From Candidatus Limicola stercorigallinarum (GTDB taxonomy: Bacteria > Actinomycetota > Coriobacteriia > Coriobacteriales > Coriobacteriaceae): a DNA stretch of 64,000 nucleotides. The translations under genes and the position numbers were made by a program. The stretch is from assembly GCA_018711625.1 (NCBI GenBank), contig DVID01000014.1, positions 24,614 to 88,613 of the forward strand, read 5' to 3'. Below are positions 9,477-20,002 of this stretch, in pieces. Under the pieces are notes generated by a model. It worked only from the letters and a program-made list of their open reading frames with translations, was not told the DNA's origin and ran no database searches. The number at the start of each line of letters is the position of its first letter. The stretch's first letter is position 1.

Positions 9477-11528
9477 GTGAACGCACAGCTTGTTGTTGTC
9501 ATCGCAGGTGCCATTCTTGTTGCGGCCATCTTGGGCTCCCTGCTCTTTTTGCGCGGCTATTCTAGTCGCTTTACCTTCGACACCAAAAATGGCACAAAGC
9601 CGCGCGCGGCAGAAGGGGAGGGCTCCACACCGGGCGTTGCCTTCAAAGGCCGCTTTACTCTTTTGACCGTCGGTATTGCCGCGATGTTCTCGGCGCTTGC
9701 GGCAAAGCTCTGGAGCATGCAGATGGTGAGTGCCGACTATTACGAAGATCTGGCGCAAACCAACCAAACGCGTACGGTTACCACGCCGGCGCCGCGCGGC
9801 CGCATTCTTGATCGCAACGGTACGCCGCTCGTCACCAATCGTGCTTCGCTTGCGGTTACCGCCTATCGCGACCTTGCTGACGATACGGTGCTCGTACGCC
9901 ATCTTTCCAACGTGCTCGGCATGCCCTATGTGGCGGTGCGCCGCAACATTCAAGACAATACCGAGGGCGCCCAGGCGCAGCACACCATTGCAACCGACGT
10001 GCGGCGCTCAACGGTGGCCTATATCCAAGAGCACGCGGGGGAGTTTCCGGGCGTCACCATCGATGAACGCTCGGAGCGCCAGTACCCCTACGGTACGCTT
10101 GCCTGCCACGTGCTGGGCTATACCGGCACCATCACGCAGGAGCAGCTCGATGCCCAAAGCGACGCCGACCCGTCTTCGGGCGATATCGTGTACCAGTCGG
10201 GCGATATTGTGGGCCAGGCCGGCGTAGAGATTCAGTACGAGCAGCTTCTGCAGGGTATTCGCGGCGAGCAAACGGTAACGGTAGACGCGCAGGGCAATGT
10301 GACGGGCCAGGCTGGTGCCGTGCCGCCGCGTGCGGGGTCCGATATCAAGCTCACACTTGACCTCAACATTCAGAAGGCCTGCGAAGATGGCCTGCAGCAT
10401 GCGATTGACCTTGCAAAGCAGGAGGGCTATGAAAACGCTGGCAACGGCGCCTGCATCTGCCTTGACTGCACCAATGGCGAGATTCTGGGTATGGCAAGTG
10501 CACCCACCTTCGATCCGTCGGTTTTTGTGGGCGGCATCTCTTCGGACGACTGGTCGGTTTTGAACAGCGAGGAGAGCGGACGGCCGCTTCTCAACCGTGC
10601 CGTTAGCGGCCAGTACATGTCCGCTTCCACCATCAAGGTGCTCTCCGCCCTTGCCGGTTTGGAATATGGCACCTATACCTCAACGCAAACAACGATTTGC
10701 ACTGGTTACTGGACGGGTAACGGCGAGGAGTGGGGCAAGCATTGCTGGCTGCATTCTGGTCACGGCACAATGAATCTACGCTCCGGTATTGCCAACTCCT
10801 GCGACCCGGTGTTTTACGACATCGGCAATGCGTTTTACTTCGATAAGGAAAACCCCGAAGGCCTGCAGGAGATGTTCCGCCGTTGGGGTCTTGGTAGCAA
10901 AACGGGCGTTGACCTGCCGAGCGAGGGCGAGGGCCGCGTGCCCGATGCCGAATGGAAAGAGAATTACTTCAAGGATTGGACAGACGCCGAGCGCTCTTGG
11001 AACCCGGGCGATATGACCAACATGGTCATTGGCCAGGGCGACCTGCTTGTGACGCCGCTCCAGATGGGCGTGGTCTACTGCGGCGTTGCCATGGGCGGCC
11101 TTGAGTACACGCCTCATATTCTGTACTCGGCTGTGGCACGTGATGGCGAGGGCGATGCCTGGCGCTATAACGAGTCGGGCAGCAAGGAGCGCCTTACGGC
11201 AAAGGTTCACTCAGACGCTGATCTGGCGTTGGTCAAAGGTGGTCTTCACGACATGATCTATTCCACCAGTGCTGATACCGCCTCGCATTTTGTGAACCTT
11301 CCCGTGGAAGTCGCGGGCAAGTCGGGCACGGGCGAGAAGTCGGGCGAAGATGAGTATTCCTGGTTCTGCGCATATGCGCCCGCCGATGATCCGAAGTATG
11401 TTGTGGTATCGCTGCTCGAACAGGGCGGCGGCGGTTCTGCCGTGGCCCTTCGCGCCGTGCGCGATGTGCTGGGCGTGATCTACAACAGTCCCGACGGCTC
11501 TACCGCCGTTGATAACAATACGCGCTAG
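9477..11528 (+). CDS. mrdA: Penicillin-binding protein 2 (peptidoglycan D,D-transpeptidase)
   Basis: Cross-links peptidoglycan with RodA during elongation. The transpeptidase triad is visible: nucleophile Ser384 in STIK, the SCD motif at Ser441, and KSGT beginning at Lys615. The pedestal domain begins with RGRILDRNGTPL. Length 683 residues, normal for class B PBPs. The N-terminus is odd: a hydrophobic segment at about residues 5-24 is followed by a 37-residue linker and a second segment at about 62-80, whereas PBP2 normally has one. GTG start with AAGGGGG six bases upstream, 11 bp after mreD and 10 bp before rodA. Confidence 0.94.
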   Translation: MNAQLVVVIAGAILVAAILGSLLFLRGYSSRFTFDTKNGTKPRAAEGEGSTPGVAFKGRFTLLTVGIAAMFSALAAKLWSMQMVSADYYEDLAQTNQTRTVTTPAPRGRILDRNGTPLVTNRASLAVTAYRDLADDTVLVRHLSNVLGMPYVAVRRNIQDNTEGAQAQHTIATDVRRSTVAYIQEHAGEFPGVTIDERSERQYPYGTLACHVLGYTGTITQEQLDAQSDADPSSGDIVYQSGDIVGQAGVEIQYEQLLQGIRGEQTVTVDAQGNVTGQAGAVPPRAGSDIKLTLDLNIQKACEDGLQHAIDLAKQEGYENAGNGACICLDCTNGEILGMASAPTFDPSVFVGGISSDDWSVLNSEESGRPLLNRAVSGQYMSASTIKVLSALAGLEYGTYTSTQTTICTGYWTGNGEEWGKHCWLHSGHGTMNLRSGIANSCDPVFYDIGNAFYFDKENPEGLQEMFRRWGLGSKTGVDLPSEGEGRVPDAEWKENYFKDWTDAERSWNPGDMTNMVIGQGDLLVTPLQMGVVYCGVAMGGLEYTPHILYSAVARDGEGDAWRYNESGSKERLTAKVHSDADLALVKGGLHDMIYSTSADTASHFVNLPVEVAGKSGTGEKSGEDEYSWFCAYAPADDPKYVVVSLLEQGGGGSAVALRAVRDVLGVIYNSPDGSTAVDNNTR

Positions 11529-11538
11529 GGGAGAAGTT

Positions 11539-12747
11539 ATGGCACCATCTACCGCGCGCGCCGCTTCTGCCAAAAGCTTAAAGCGCGTCAACAAAAAGAT
11601 GACATCCTCGCAGGGTGGAATCAGGGATATGTTCCACCTGGGCGTGATGTTTGCCTGGATCGCCTTGTTGGCCTATGGCACCCTTATCATCTGGGCCGCC
11701 TCGCAGTCCATCGCGGATGCTTCGTTTTCGCGTCATCTTCTGGGCATTGGTATCGGCGTCGTCCTCATGGTCATCGCTTGGCGGTGCGACCTGCGCGAGC
11801 TTGCCAACATGTCCACCGCCCTTTTGGTGATTGACCTCGTGCTCATCTTTTTGCCTAATGTTCCCGGTCTTTCGGTTACGGCAAAAGGCATGACCGGCTG
11901 GATTCGCGTTCCCCTCATCGGGCTCAACTTTCAGCCCGTTGAACTGGTGAAACTGGTAACCATCTTCTTTATCTCGGCGCTCGGCGCGCAGTACAACGGT
12001 CGCATTGATACCGTGCGCGACTACATCAAACTCTGCGCCATGCTCGCCGTGCCGTTTCTTGCCGTAGTGGTTCAGGGCGACTTGGGCTCAGGCCTGGTGG
12101 TCTTCTTCTCGGGCGCGGTCATTATCATGATGAGCGGTGCGCGCAAGGAATGGGTGCTTTCCACCATCGCCATCATTATTGGATTGGTTTCGCTCATCCT
12201 GGCAACCGATTCGCTCATCGATAGTGTTCTGGGCGACGGCGCGTCCATCATCAAGAGCTACCAGATGAACCGCCTGCTTGTATTCATCGATCCCACATCG
12301 GATACGTCGGAGACGGGCTATCAGCTTCAGCAATCGCTCATTGCGGTGGGCTCGGGCGGCTTCTTTGGCAAGGGCATCGGTAACGCTACGCAGTCAACCT
12401 CGGGCTTTCTACCCGAGGCACATACCGACTTTGTGTTTGCCTTCGTGTCCGAGACCTTTGGCTTTGTTGGAGCTTTCTTGCTTCTGGTGCTTTTTGTGCT
12501 GCTCATGATTTCAACCGTGCGTGTTGCCATCAAACAAGACTCACTCTTTTTAAAGCTGGCGGCCGTGGGCATTGTTGGCATGTGGATGTTCCAGATTTTT
12601 GAGAATATCGGCATGTGCATTGGCATGATGCCGATTACCGGTATTCCGTTGCCGTTTATCAGTTTCGGATCGTCCTCAATGATCATCCAATGCTTGGCGA
12701 TTGGAATCGTGCAGTCCATTTGGTATCACCGAACAAAAGCGGCGTAA
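11539..12747 (+). CDS. rodA: Peptidoglycan glycosyltransferase RodA
   Basis: SEDS-family polymerase that joins lipid II into glycan strands during elongation, paired with the adjacent PBP2. 402 residues with about ten membrane segments. SEDS signatures visible include GWIRVPLIGLNFQPVELVKL, the GNATQSTSGFLPEAHTDFVF loop and PLPFISFGSSSMI near the end. The ATG at 11539 has a good GGGGAG site; an in-frame ATT/ATG stretch further upstream falls inside mrdA. Last clear gene of the mre operon. Confidence 0.95.
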   Translation: MAPSTARAASAKSLKRVNKKMTSSQGGIRDMFHLGVMFAWIALLAYGTLIIWAASQSIADASFSRHLLGIGIGVVLMVIAWRCDLRELANMSTALLVIDLVLIFLPNVPGLSVTAKGMTGWIRVPLIGLNFQPVELVKLVTIFFISALGAQYNGRIDTVRDYIKLCAMLAVPFLAVVVQGDLGSGLVVFFSGAVIIMMSGARKEWVLSTIAIIIGLVSLILATDSLIDSVLGDGASIIKSYQMNRLLVFIDPTSDTSETGYQLQQSLIAVGSGGFFGKGIGNATQSTSGFLPEAHTDFVFAFVSETFGFVGAFLLLVLFVLLMISTVRVAIKQDSLFLKLAAVGIVGMWMFQIFENIGMCIGMMPITGIPLPFISFGSSSMIIQCLAIGIVQSIWYHRTKAA

Positions 12748-12766
12748 TTCAAAAGGAGGAACCTCC

Positions 12767-13648
12767 ATGCGTGTTCCCTTTGACATGTTGTTAGGGGCTC
12801 TTAAGCAGAGCGCTGGTGCACGGCGAGATGCCGCCGCTTCTATTCGCGTCGCCGTGTATGTTGATGCCGGTGCGTCATCCTTTTTGATTGAGACGGTGCG
12901 CGACGCGTTTGTTCCGCAAACCACCAACGGGCTGGTGCGTGTGGCACCGCTTGAGATGCGTCCCACGCAGCCAAAGGCAGATACCGACATTATCCTGGTG
13001 GTAACCTCGGGGTCCGACATTGTGCAAGCAGCCGTTCAGGAGCTTGTTATCTCGGGAGCGCCGGTGGTGGTGCTGGCCGAGTCGAGCGTGGAGGTACCAT
13101 TCATTGAGCGCGATACGCCCATGCTTGGCCTTATTTGCGCTACCGAGGCTGATCATCTTCTCGATTCGCTTGCGAGCTGGATTTTGAGCCGCACCGAGAA
13201 GGCCGATGCCTTTGCGGCCAACTTCACCTTTATGCGCTCGGCAGTGACGAACGAGATCGTGCGTTCTGCAGCGGTTACAAACGCCGTTACGGGCGCGTTT
13301 ATGTTTATCCCTGGAGCCAATTATCCCGTGATGACCGTTGCCCAAGCCGGCATGGCGCTGCGTTTGGCATCTATTCATGGCTATAAGATTGCGCCTGAGC
13401 GCGTCTACGAGGTGGCTGGCGTGGCTGTTGCCGGACTTGTGTTTCGTGGTGCGGCACGCGCTATGACGCAACGCCTTCCAAAGTGTGCGTTTCTCATCAG
13501 GGGTGGCGTTGGTGGCCTGGGAACGCTTGCCATGGGTGTTGCCTTGAACGCTGCTTACGAGCGCGGCATAGATTATGCGCCCCTCAATCAATGGGTGGGG
13601 TCAGTGGCCAGTAAGCTAAAAGGTGCTACCGCTGCGTCTGCGCAGTAG
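12767..13648 (+). CDS. DUF697-like protein of unknown function
   Basis: 293 residues. The N-terminal half resembles a nucleotide-binding fold without a clear P-loop (IILVVTSGSDIV, then APVVVLAESS). The C-terminal half contains FIPGANYPVMTVAQAGMAL, then IAPERVYEVAGVAVAGLVFR and a Gly/Ala-rich amphipathic region. This matches the DUF697 pattern found in YcjF-like and GTPase-associated membrane proteins. The function is unknown. The ATG follows AAAGGAGG by 7 bases, and the ribosome site lies in a perfect GGAGG-AA-CCTCC inverted repeat. Follows rodA by 19 bp, so it may be part of the mre transcript. Confidence 0.7.
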   Translation: MRVPFDMLLGALKQSAGARRDAAASIRVAVYVDAGASSFLIETVRDAFVPQTTNGLVRVAPLEMRPTQPKADTDIILVVTSGSDIVQAAVQELVISGAPVVVLAESSVEVPFIERDTPMLGLICATEADHLLDSLASWILSRTEKADAFAANFTFMRSAVTNEIVRSAAVTNAVTGAFMFIPGANYPVMTVAQAGMALRLASIHGYKIAPERVYEVAGVAVAGLVFRGAARAMTQRLPKCAFLIRGGVGGLGTLAMGVALNAAYERGIDYAPLNQWVGSVASKLKGATAASAQ

Positions 13649-13673
13649 GAATAGAACGTATAAAGGAGACTAC

Positions 13674-15551
13674 GTGCGAACTATCTACCAGAATCGTTTT
13701 TCTGAGCTTGAGCCTTTGCTCGAGCAGGTAGAGAAGCCAAGCCGCTATCTCAACCACGAGTGGGGCGCCTGCCATAAGCCCGACGCCGCCTACCATGTGT
13801 GCCTCATTTATCCAGATGTGTATGAGGTGGGCCTGCCCAACCAAGGCATTGCTATTTTGTACGCTGCCCTCAATAAGGTCGAGGGTATTGCGTGCGAGCG
13901 CTCGTACGTGCCCTGGGTCGATATGGCTGATGCCATGCGTACACACAAGGTGCCCTTGCTGTCTCTTGAGGGGGCGGCCCCCGTCTCGTCTTTTGATATC
14001 GTGGGTATCCATATTCCTCACGAGATGGCTTGTACCAACTATCTTGAGGCGCTCGACCTCGCCGGTATTCCGCTCTTGGCGGCGGACCGTGACGAAGATG
14101 ATCCCATCGTTATCGGCGGTGGCCCTTCGGTCTATAACCCTGAGCCGTTCTGCGAGTTCTTTGATGCCCTGCTCATTGGCGAGGGCGAGGAGCATATTGT
14201 AGAGGTGTGCGAGGAGCATCGCCGCCTGCGCGATGCCGGCGCCACCCGCGCACAGATTCTCGAGGCGCTTTCTCGCATTCCGGGTACCTATGTTCCCTCG
14301 TACTACAAGGTCTCCTTCGATGAGTCCTGCACCGTCCATGGTTACACCACGCCGAAGGCGGGACGCGACGTTCCTGCTGTTGTAAACAAGCGCGTGGTTG
14401 AGCACTTCGGAGATACGGACCCGCTCACGCAGACCATTGTGCCTTTTGCCCAGCTCGTGCACGACCGTCTCTCCATTGAGGTGCTCCGCGGGTGCGCCCG
14501 CGGGTGCCGGTTCTGCCAGGCGGGCATCACGTATCGACCGGTGCGTGAGCGCACGCCCGACCAGGTGGTCTCGGCCGTCATGCGTGGTCTTGAGCGTACG
14601 GGATACGACGAGGTCTCGCTAACCTCACTTTCTACCACCGACCACTCCTGCTGCGGCTCTATTCTCACGCGGCTCAATCGGCGTCTTGAAGATACCGGTA
14701 TCTCGGTGTCCATCCCTTCTCAGCGTCTTGATTCCTTTGGTGTTGATATGGCGCTTGAGGTGGCGGGGGAGAAAAAGGGTGGTCTTACCTTCGCTCCCGA
14801 GGCGGGCAGCCAGCGCCTGCGCGACGTGATTAATAAAAACGTCACGGAGGATGATCTTGACCGTGCGGCTCGTGCAGCTTTTGCCGCCGGTTGGCGACGC
14901 ATGAAGCTCTACTTTATGATGGGCCTTCCTACCGAGACGGACGAGGATATTGTGGCCATTGCACGCCTGGCCGACCACGTGGTTGCTTTAGGCCAGGAGA
15001 TTGTGCCCAAATCTCAGCGCGGCTCGGTCTCGGTCTCTATTTCGGTTTCGGTGTTCATCCCCAAGGCACACACCCCGTTCCAGTGGTGTGGCCAGCTTCC
15101 CGATGATGAGGTTCGCCGTCGTCAGCAGTTGCTTATCCACAGCGTCACCTCGCGTCAGGTTCGCGTGCACTATCATGATGCATCCACCTCGCTCATTGAG
15201 GCCGTGCTTTCGCGCGGAGGGCGCGACCTTATGCCCGTTATCTTGGGGGCATGGCAGCGCGGGGCACGCTTTGATGCGTGGACGGAGCAGTTTGACCTTA
15301 AGCGCTGGGAGGATGCTGCTGAGGAGGCGGGCATCGACCTTCGTGCGGTTGCTCAAGAGATTTTTGATGTTGATGAACATCTTCCCTGGGAGCATGTAAG
15401 TCCTGGCGTGACGCCCGGTTTTCTTAAGCGCGAGTGGCGCCGTGCCTTGGAGGGCGTTACCACGAGTGACTGTACGCGCACGTCGTGCACCGGCTGCGGT
15501 ATTTGCCCCACGCTGGGTGTCGAGAATGAATTGGTAGGTGAGCGTGCATGA
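13674..15551 (+). CDS. TIGR03960-family B12-binding/radical SAM protein
   Basis: 625 residues. The N-terminal region has the cobalamin-type fold signature (PDVYEVGLPNQG, then GGGPSVYNPEPF). The radical SAM core carries the CxxxCxxC cluster motif at Cys274, Cys278 and Cys281. The C-terminus has a further Cys-rich block (CTRTSCTGCGIC). The reaction is not established in this family, which is almost always adjacent to its TIGR03936 partner and near rplU-rpmA, as here. GTG start behind AAAGGAG; upstream in-frame codons overlap the previous gene and lack a site. Confidence 0.88.
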   Translation: MRTIYQNRFSELEPLLEQVEKPSRYLNHEWGACHKPDAAYHVCLIYPDVYEVGLPNQGIAILYAALNKVEGIACERSYVPWVDMADAMRTHKVPLLSLEGAAPVSSFDIVGIHIPHEMACTNYLEALDLAGIPLLAADRDEDDPIVIGGGPSVYNPEPFCEFFDALLIGEGEEHIVEVCEEHRRLRDAGATRAQILEALSRIPGTYVPSYYKVSFDESCTVHGYTTPKAGRDVPAVVNKRVVEHFGDTDPLTQTIVPFAQLVHDRLSIEVLRGCARGCRFCQAGITYRPVRERTPDQVVSAVMRGLERTGYDEVSLTSLSTTDHSCCGSILTRLNRRLEDTGISVSIPSQRLDSFGVDMALEVAGEKKGGLTFAPEAGSQRLRDVINKNVTEDDLDRAARAAFAAGWRRMKLYFMMGLPTETDEDIVAIARLADHVVALGQEIVPKSQRGSVSVSISVSVFIPKAHTPFQWCGQLPDDEVRRRQQLLIHSVTSRQVRVHYHDASTSLIEAVLSRGGRDLMPVILGAWQRGARFDAWTEQFDLKRWEDAAEEAGIDLRAVAQEIFDVDEHLPWEHVSPGVTPGFLKREWRRALEGVTTSDCTRTSCTGCGICPTLGVENELVGERA

Positions 15552-16297
15552 TCGAGCCTCAGCTGTTCAAGCTGCGCGTGCGCTATGTAAAAGAGGGGCG
15601 TCTGCGCTACCTGGCCCATCTTGAAGTGTTGCGCACGGTGGAGCGCATCGTACGTCGTGCGGGTTTGCCGTATGCGGTGACGCAGGGCTTCTCTCCCCAT
15701 ATGCGTGCTGGTTTTTCCTCCGCGCTTCCCGTGGGAACGGGTTCTACCTGCGAATGGTTTGACCTGGTGCTTACCGATTACATACCTGCAGACCGCGCAC
15801 TTGCTGCACTTGCCGATGCAGCGCCTGCCGACCTGAAGCCGGTGGAGGCAGGATATATAGACATGCGCTCGGACGCGCTTACTGCCGCCATCACGCGCGT
15901 GGCGTATGAACTCGCCATGCAACCTACAGGTGCGTGCACACGTGAGGAACTCCAGGCTTCAATGGATAAGGTGATCCGGCAAGGATCGTTGAGCTATCGG
16001 CGTGGAGCGAAGACAAAAACGCTTGATATCGCGGGGACGCTCGTCTCGTACACGCTTTCTGAGGCAGACGGCTCGTGGTTGCTTGCGCTTGACACGCGTA
16101 TTAGCAACGAGGGCGCTATGCGGCCGGAGCTTTTGCTTGCTGCGGCCGATGCGTTGTGCGCACAGCCTGGGCAGGAGCCTGAGCTTGCCATTGGACCTCA
16201 GCACTATACGTGCGTTGCGCAGGTACGCATTTGTCGTGTGGCGCAATGGTGTGAGCTCAAAGACGGTACGCTTGTGTCTCCACTTGCGCGGGCCTAG
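15548..16297 (+). CDS. TIGR03936-family (DUF2344) radical SAM-associated protein
   Basis: 249 residues, overlapping the preceding gene by ATGA, so the two are translationally coupled. The opening block RLRYLAHLEVLRTVERIVRRAGLP and the following QGFSPHMRAGFSSALPVG are diagnostic of the family. In some bacteria this domain is fused to the radical SAM partner, which supports joint function. No catalytic residues are known. The biological role is unknown; proximity to ribosomal protein genes hints at RNA or ribosome modification, but only as inference. Confidence 0.85.
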   Translation: MIEPQLFKLRVRYVKEGRLRYLAHLEVLRTVERIVRRAGLPYAVTQGFSPHMRAGFSSALPVGTGSTCEWFDLVLTDYIPADRALAALADAAPADLKPVEAGYIDMRSDALTAAITRVAYELAMQPTGACTREELQASMDKVIRQGSLSYRRGAKTKTLDIAGTLVSYTLSEADGSWLLALDTRISNEGAMRPELLLAAADALCAQPGQEPELAIGPQHYTCVAQVRICRVAQWCELKDGTLVSPLARA

Positions 16298-16405
16298 AGT
16301 CCACGCGTGGGTGCGGACGCATCCAAGGAGGCTCCACGGTACGCCTCCACAGACTCGGTATGTTATGAACTTGTGGATGTGACCTGCACGTTAGGATTCT
16401 TTTCA

Positions 16406-16434
16406 TTGACGTGCCAGATTCAGCCTGCTACTAT
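16406..16434 (+). promoter_or_regulatory. Probable rplU-rpmA promoter
   Basis: TTGACG (16406-16411), a 17-base spacer, then TACTAT (16429-16434), about 40 bases upstream of the rplU start. The -35 matches 5 of 6 consensus bases, the -10 4 of 6. It lies in a 177-bp gap, which fits a separate promoter for the ribosomal protein pair. Confidence 0.5.
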
Positions 16435-16474
16435 ATTCGGCTGTTGCACTACCATATGCATGAAGGGTTACAGA

Positions 16475-16846
16475 ATGTACGCAATCGTTTCCACAGGCGG
16501 CAAGCAGTATAAAGTCGCCGCCGACGACGTGATCAACGTCGAGAAGATCGAGGGCGAGATCGGCGATAAGGTCGAGCTTCCCGTTATCTTCCTCAATGAT
16601 GGCAAGAAGATCATCACCGATGCCGCTAAGCTTGCTAAGGCCAAGGTTACGGCTGAGATTGTTGATCAGTTCAAGGGCGAGAAGCAGCTTGTCTTCAAGT
16701 TCAAGAAGCGTAAGCGCTATCGTCGCCTCAAGGGTCATCGTCAGCAGCTCACGCGCCTGAAGATCACCAAGGTGCAGGCTACGTCGCGTGCTGCCAAGAA
16801 GACCGCCACCGATGCTGAGGCTGCGGCCCCGGCTGCCACCGAGTAG
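16475..16846 (+). CDS. rplU: 50S ribosomal protein L21
   Basis: Binds 23S rRNA in the large subunit. The sequence starts MYAIVSTGGKQYKVAADD and contains the basic KFKKRKRYRRLKGHRQ core, both typical of L21. At 123 residues it is about 20 longer than most because of an Ala/Thr/Glu-rich C-terminal tail. The ATG at 16475 is preceded by GAAGGG; longer in-frame extensions translate the promoter region and are not used. rpmA follows 35 bp downstream, the standard pairing. Confidence 0.97.
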   Translation: MYAIVSTGGKQYKVAADDVINVEKIEGEIGDKVELPVIFLNDGKKIITDAAKLAKAKVTAEIVDQFKGEKQLVFKFKKRKRYRRLKGHRQQLTRLKITKVQATSRAAKKTATDAEAAAPAATE

Positions 16847-16881
16847 CGACCATACGCGACACGAAAGAGCAGGTATAAGAC

Positions 16882-17139
16882 ATGGCACACAAAAAAGGAC
16901 TCGGTTCCTCCCGTAATGGTCGCGACTCCCGCGGCCAGCGCCTGGGCTGCAAGCGCTTCGCCGGCCAGACCGTGACGACGGGCACCATTCTCGTTCGTCA
17001 GCACGGCACGCACATCCACCCCGGCGTAAACGTGGGCCGCGGCAAGGATGATACGCTGTTCGCCCTTGTTGATGGCACCGTTGAGTATACGCGTGGCATC
17101 AAGCATAGGGTCAACGTCCGTCCCTTCGCGAACGCGTAA
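16882..17139 (+). CDS. rpmA: 50S ribosomal protein L27
   Basis: 85 residues, starting [16 protein letters not shown], whose N-terminal arm reaches the peptidyl transferase centre. The [18 protein letters not shown] block is typical. The N-terminus begins directly with the mature AHKKG, so no cleaved leader of the type seen in many Bacillota is present. A terminator lies 27 bp after the stop. Confidence 0.98.
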   Translation: MAHKKGLGSSRNGRDSRGQRLGCKRFAGQTVTTGTILVRQHGTHIHPGVNVGRGKDDTLFALVDGTVEYTRGIKHRVNVRPFANA

Positions 17140-17165
17140 CGCAACCCTTCATAGAGCGTATATTC

Positions 17166-17199
17166 GGGAGGCTCTCACACCGTGAGGGTCTCCCTTTTT
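17166..17199 (+). terminator. Rho-independent terminator after rpmA
   Basis: A 13-bp stem with two G-U pairs (17166-17178 with 17182-17194), a 3-base loop and five Ts. It ends 14 bases before the obgE start codon, so obgE must be reached by read-through or use a promoter inside the upstream gene. Confidence 0.85.
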
Positions 17200-17201
17200 A
17201 G

Positions 17202-18653
<1,452 letters not shown>

Positions 18654-18665
18654 GAGGTGAGCAAT

Positions 18666-19331
18666 ATGGATGGGAACGAGCGGCAGAGCCTGCCCACAAT
18701 TGAAGCTCGCGCGGGGAAACCTCGCCGCCTGGGCATCATGGGCGGCACCTTCGATCCCATCCATTACGGTCATCTGGTCACGGCCGAGCAGGCTCGCGAG
18801 GCGCTCGACCTCGACCTCGTACTCTTTATGCCGTCGGGCAATCCCGCCTTTAAGCAAGATCAGGAGGTTTCAAGTCCTGAGGATCGTTATGCCATGACGG
18901 TGCTTGCTACGGCGGCAAATCCTGCCTTCTATGCGAGTCGCTTTGAGATCGATCGCCCGGGCATCACCTATACCGTAGATACGCTGCGCGCCTTGCGTGC
19001 TGCCTATGACGACGATGTGGAGCTCTATTTCATCACGGGTGCCGATGCCATCATGGATATCCTCACCTGGCACAACGCCCAGGAGATGGCGTCTCTTGCC
19101 ACCTTTATTGCGGCAACGCGCCCGGGGTATGACATCAACAAGGCCTGCCTGCGCATCGAGAGCTCGGGATATCCCTTCGACGTGCGCTATATCGAGATTC
19201 CTGCGCTTGCCATCTCGTCCACCAACATTCGCACACGTGTGGCTGAGGGCAAGAGCGTTCGCTATCTTACGAGCGAGTCGGTCATTGGCTACATCAATAA
19301 AAACGACCTGTACACTCACGCCAACGCGTGA
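18666..19331 (+). CDS. nadD: Nicotinate-nucleotide adenylyltransferase
   Basis: Adenylates nicotinate mononucleotide in NAD synthesis. Nucleotidyltransferase motifs are clear: GGTFDPIHYGHL near residue 26 and the ISSTNIRTRV block near the C-terminus. 221 residues. The ATG at 18666 follows AGAGGTG by about 7 bases; the GTG at 18657 lies inside that site and is not used. A 20-residue hydrophilic N-terminal extension precedes the usual start of the domain. Confidence 0.95.
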   Translation: MDGNERQSLPTIEARAGKPRRLGIMGGTFDPIHYGHLVTAEQAREALDLDLVLFMPSGNPAFKQDQEVSSPEDRYAMTVLATAANPAFYASRFEIDRPGITYTVDTLRALRAAYDDDVELYFITGADAIMDILTWHNAQEMASLATFIAATRPGYDINKACLRIESSGYPFDVRYIEIPALAISSTNIRTRVAEGKSVRYLTSESVIGYINKNDLYTHANA

Positions 19332-19348
19332 TGCGGGGAGGGGATTGC

Positions 19349-20002
19349 ATGGGTTTTGGTAAGGTTCGTCCAGTCTCTGAGCTTGAGGTGTTTTCCGCCG
19401 AGGAGCGCGAGCGCTTGAGCGATGTTGAGGCTAAGCTCGCCGTGCGCATGAAGGAAGCTAAGAAGCGCCATGTGCATACGCTTGGCGTTGCCGCCTGTGC
19501 TACCGAGATGGCCAAGGTCTACGGGGTGGATCAGTACGAGGCGGCACTTGCTGGCCTTTTGCACGACTGGGACAAGGTCATCCCTGACGATGAGCTGGTG
19601 GCTCGCGCCTTGCATTATGGGGTGCCCATTGTGGGCGCACCCGCTCTCGCCGCGCCGCTTCTGCATGGGCCGGTTGCCGCCTATGAGTTGCCACAGCTCC
19701 TCCCAGATCTTCCTCAGACGGTTCTTCAGGCTATCTCCCGGCATACGGTGGGTGCGTGTGACATGACTCCTCTCGATATGGTGGTTTTTGTTGCCGATGC
19801 CATAGAGCCTGGCCGTCGGGGCGACTATGCCGATCGCCTGCGTGAGCAGGTGGGTACCATTACCCTAGACGAGCTCTTCTTCCAGTGCTTTGCACAAGGG
19901 CTCGTGTACGTTATCAACACCGGGCGCTACCTTTATCCCACTGCGCTCGACATTTATAATCATTACGCCTGTTTGCGCGACAACAAGAAAGGTCTTGCAT
20001 GA
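19349..20002 (+). CDS. yqeK: HD-domain hydrolase YqeK (probable Ap4A hydrolase)
   Basis: Members of this family hydrolyse diadenosine tetraphosphate symmetrically. The HD signature is seen as the His in RHVHTLGVA, HDWDK near residue 73, and later His and Asp residues in LLHGPVA and DAIEPGR. 217 residues. The ATG at 19349 follows GGGGAGGGG; the GTG at 19328 and ATG at 19331 lie before that site. The nadD-yqeK-rsfS order is conserved widely, and the gene overlaps rsfS by ATGA. Confidence 0.9.
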   Translation: MGFGKVRPVSELEVFSAEERERLSDVEAKLAVRMKEAKKRHVHTLGVAACATEMAKVYGVDQYEAALAGLLHDWDKVIPDDELVARALHYGVPIVGAPALAAPLLHGPVAAYELPQLLPDLPQTVLQAISRHTVGACDMTPLDMVVFVADAIEPGRRGDYADRLREQVGTITLDELFFQCFAQGLVYVINTGRYLYPTALDIYNHYACLRDNKKGLA

